Source: Candidatus Rifleibacteriota bacterium
GTDB lineage: Bacteria; Riflebacteria; Ozemobacteria; Ozemobacterales; Ozemobacteraceae
Assembly (NCBI GenBank): GCA_022704885.1
Contig: JAKJFO010000228.1
Location: forward strand, 1 to 6,502
Length of the DNA: 6,502 bases
Reading direction: 5' to 3'
Made by a program: the position numbers and the translations under genes. The notes under the pieces were generated by a model. It had not been told where the DNA came from. It did no database searches and saw only the letters and a list, made by a program, of their open reading frames with translations. Positions within the stretch are counted from its first letter, which is position 1. The number at the start of each line of letters is the position of its first letter. Below, piece after piece: positions 6,150 to 6,502 of the stretch.

Positions 6150-6502
6150 ATGCTGACAACAAGATTAAGCAGTATTTGAAACAAATACCGCTTATCAACA
6201 AATTTCTGCGCTTTAAAAATCGCACAAGATTATGGCTCAGAGATGTCTCTTCTGCACTCCTGGCCAAAAAGACAAAAATGAAGTTGACACCTTTTGGCTT
6301 TAAGTTGATCGGCAGCAATTCTATCCACCACATCAGCATGCAGGAAGGGACTTTTGAACCAGAGGAAATAGCGCTGTTTCAGAACCTGTTAGAGAATGCC
6401 GAAGTGTTTGTCGATGTGGGCGCCAATATCGGGTTTTACTCATGTCTGGCGTCTCTTTATGGCGGATCCAGTACTGGCGCATCACTTATCGGCAACTGGG
6501 CG
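6146..6502 (+). CDS. FkbM-family methyltransferase, N-terminal part, cut by the right edge
   Basis: FkbM-type enzymes are S-adenosylmethionine-dependent O-methyltransferases; in glycan clusters they are thought to methylate sugar hydroxyls. The visible 119 residues include a basic N-terminus, a strand region GFKLIGSNSIHHISMQEGTFEPEE (positions 51-74, key residues G51, G56, F70, E71), and the AdoMet-binding motif I EVFVDVGANIGFYSCLASLYG (positions 86-106, with DVGANIG at 90-96), which is diagnostic of the family. No stop occurs before the edge; the full protein is usually about 250-300 aa. Oddity: after LYG (104-106) the family normally has a short strand leading to an (F/I)EP motif, but the last 13 residues here (GSSTGASLIGNWA) do not fit. 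The tail may be an insertion, an indel-caused frameshift or a chimeric edge. Placement right after the flippase suggests it belongs to the same glycan operon. Family call strong for residues 1-106. Confidence 0.85.
   Translation, partial: MNADNKIKQYLKQIPLINKFLRFKNRTRLWLRDVSSALLAKKTKMKLTPFGFKLIGSNSIHHISMQEGTFEPEEIALFQNLLENAEVFVDVGANIGFYSCLASLYGGSSTGASLIGNWA

Noticed and set aside
6142..6339. 65-aa minus-strand frame opposite the methyltransferase start
   Set aside because: It is antisense to the conserved FkbM N-terminus, with no recognisable features.

Overview
The window is a segment of a bacterial cell-surface polysaccharide (O-antigen or exopolysaccharide type) locus. All six recognisable genes lie on the + strand and are tightly packed, and one of them is an unexpected [FeFe]-hydrogenase maturation gene. 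The organism cannot be named from the sequence. HydF points to an anaerobe or facultative anaerobe with an [FeFe]-hydrogenase. The Wzx-type flippase and the two rhamnosyltransferase-like GT2 enzymes fit a Gram-negative-style surface glycan, though Gram-positives also carry such sets. Shine-Dalgarno sequences in front of several genes argue against a Bacteroidetes-type host. No rRNA, tRNA, CRISPR array, insertion sequence or origin is visible.

Layout: (1) positions 2-1549, the 3' part of an asparagine-synthase-like amidotransferase (asnB family), cut by the left edge; (2) 1562-2788, hydF, complete, GTG start, 12 nt behind asnB; (3) a 58-nt AT-rich gap preceded by a possible extended -10 promoter; (4) 2847-3608 and about 3598-4449, two overlapping GT2 glycosyltransferases; (5) a 58-nt AT-rich gap; (6) 4508-6007, a multi-pass Wzx/MATE-like flippase; (7) 6008-6145, a 138-nt spacer that may hold a 50-aa ORF; (8) from 6146 to the right edge, the N-terminal part of an FkbM-type methyltransferase whose last ~14 codons no longer follow the family pattern. 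No gene-free stretch exceeds 138 nt.

How the genes may work together (inference): the two GT2 enzymes would add sugars to a lipid-linked repeat unit on the cytoplasmic side, the flippase would move the unit across the inner membrane, and the AsnB-like and FkbM enzymes could add amide and methyl decorations. HydF has no known place in that pathway. Base composition differs along the window: hand-counted 60-nt lines give about 55-60% G+C in asnB and hydF, about 33-37% in the two glycosyltransferases, and mixed values (57% and 37%) in the flippase. This fits a composite locus in which the glycan block was acquired separately. I found no clearly undescribed system; the best leads are the hydF placement, the small-ORF spacer before the methyltransferase and the anomalous right end.
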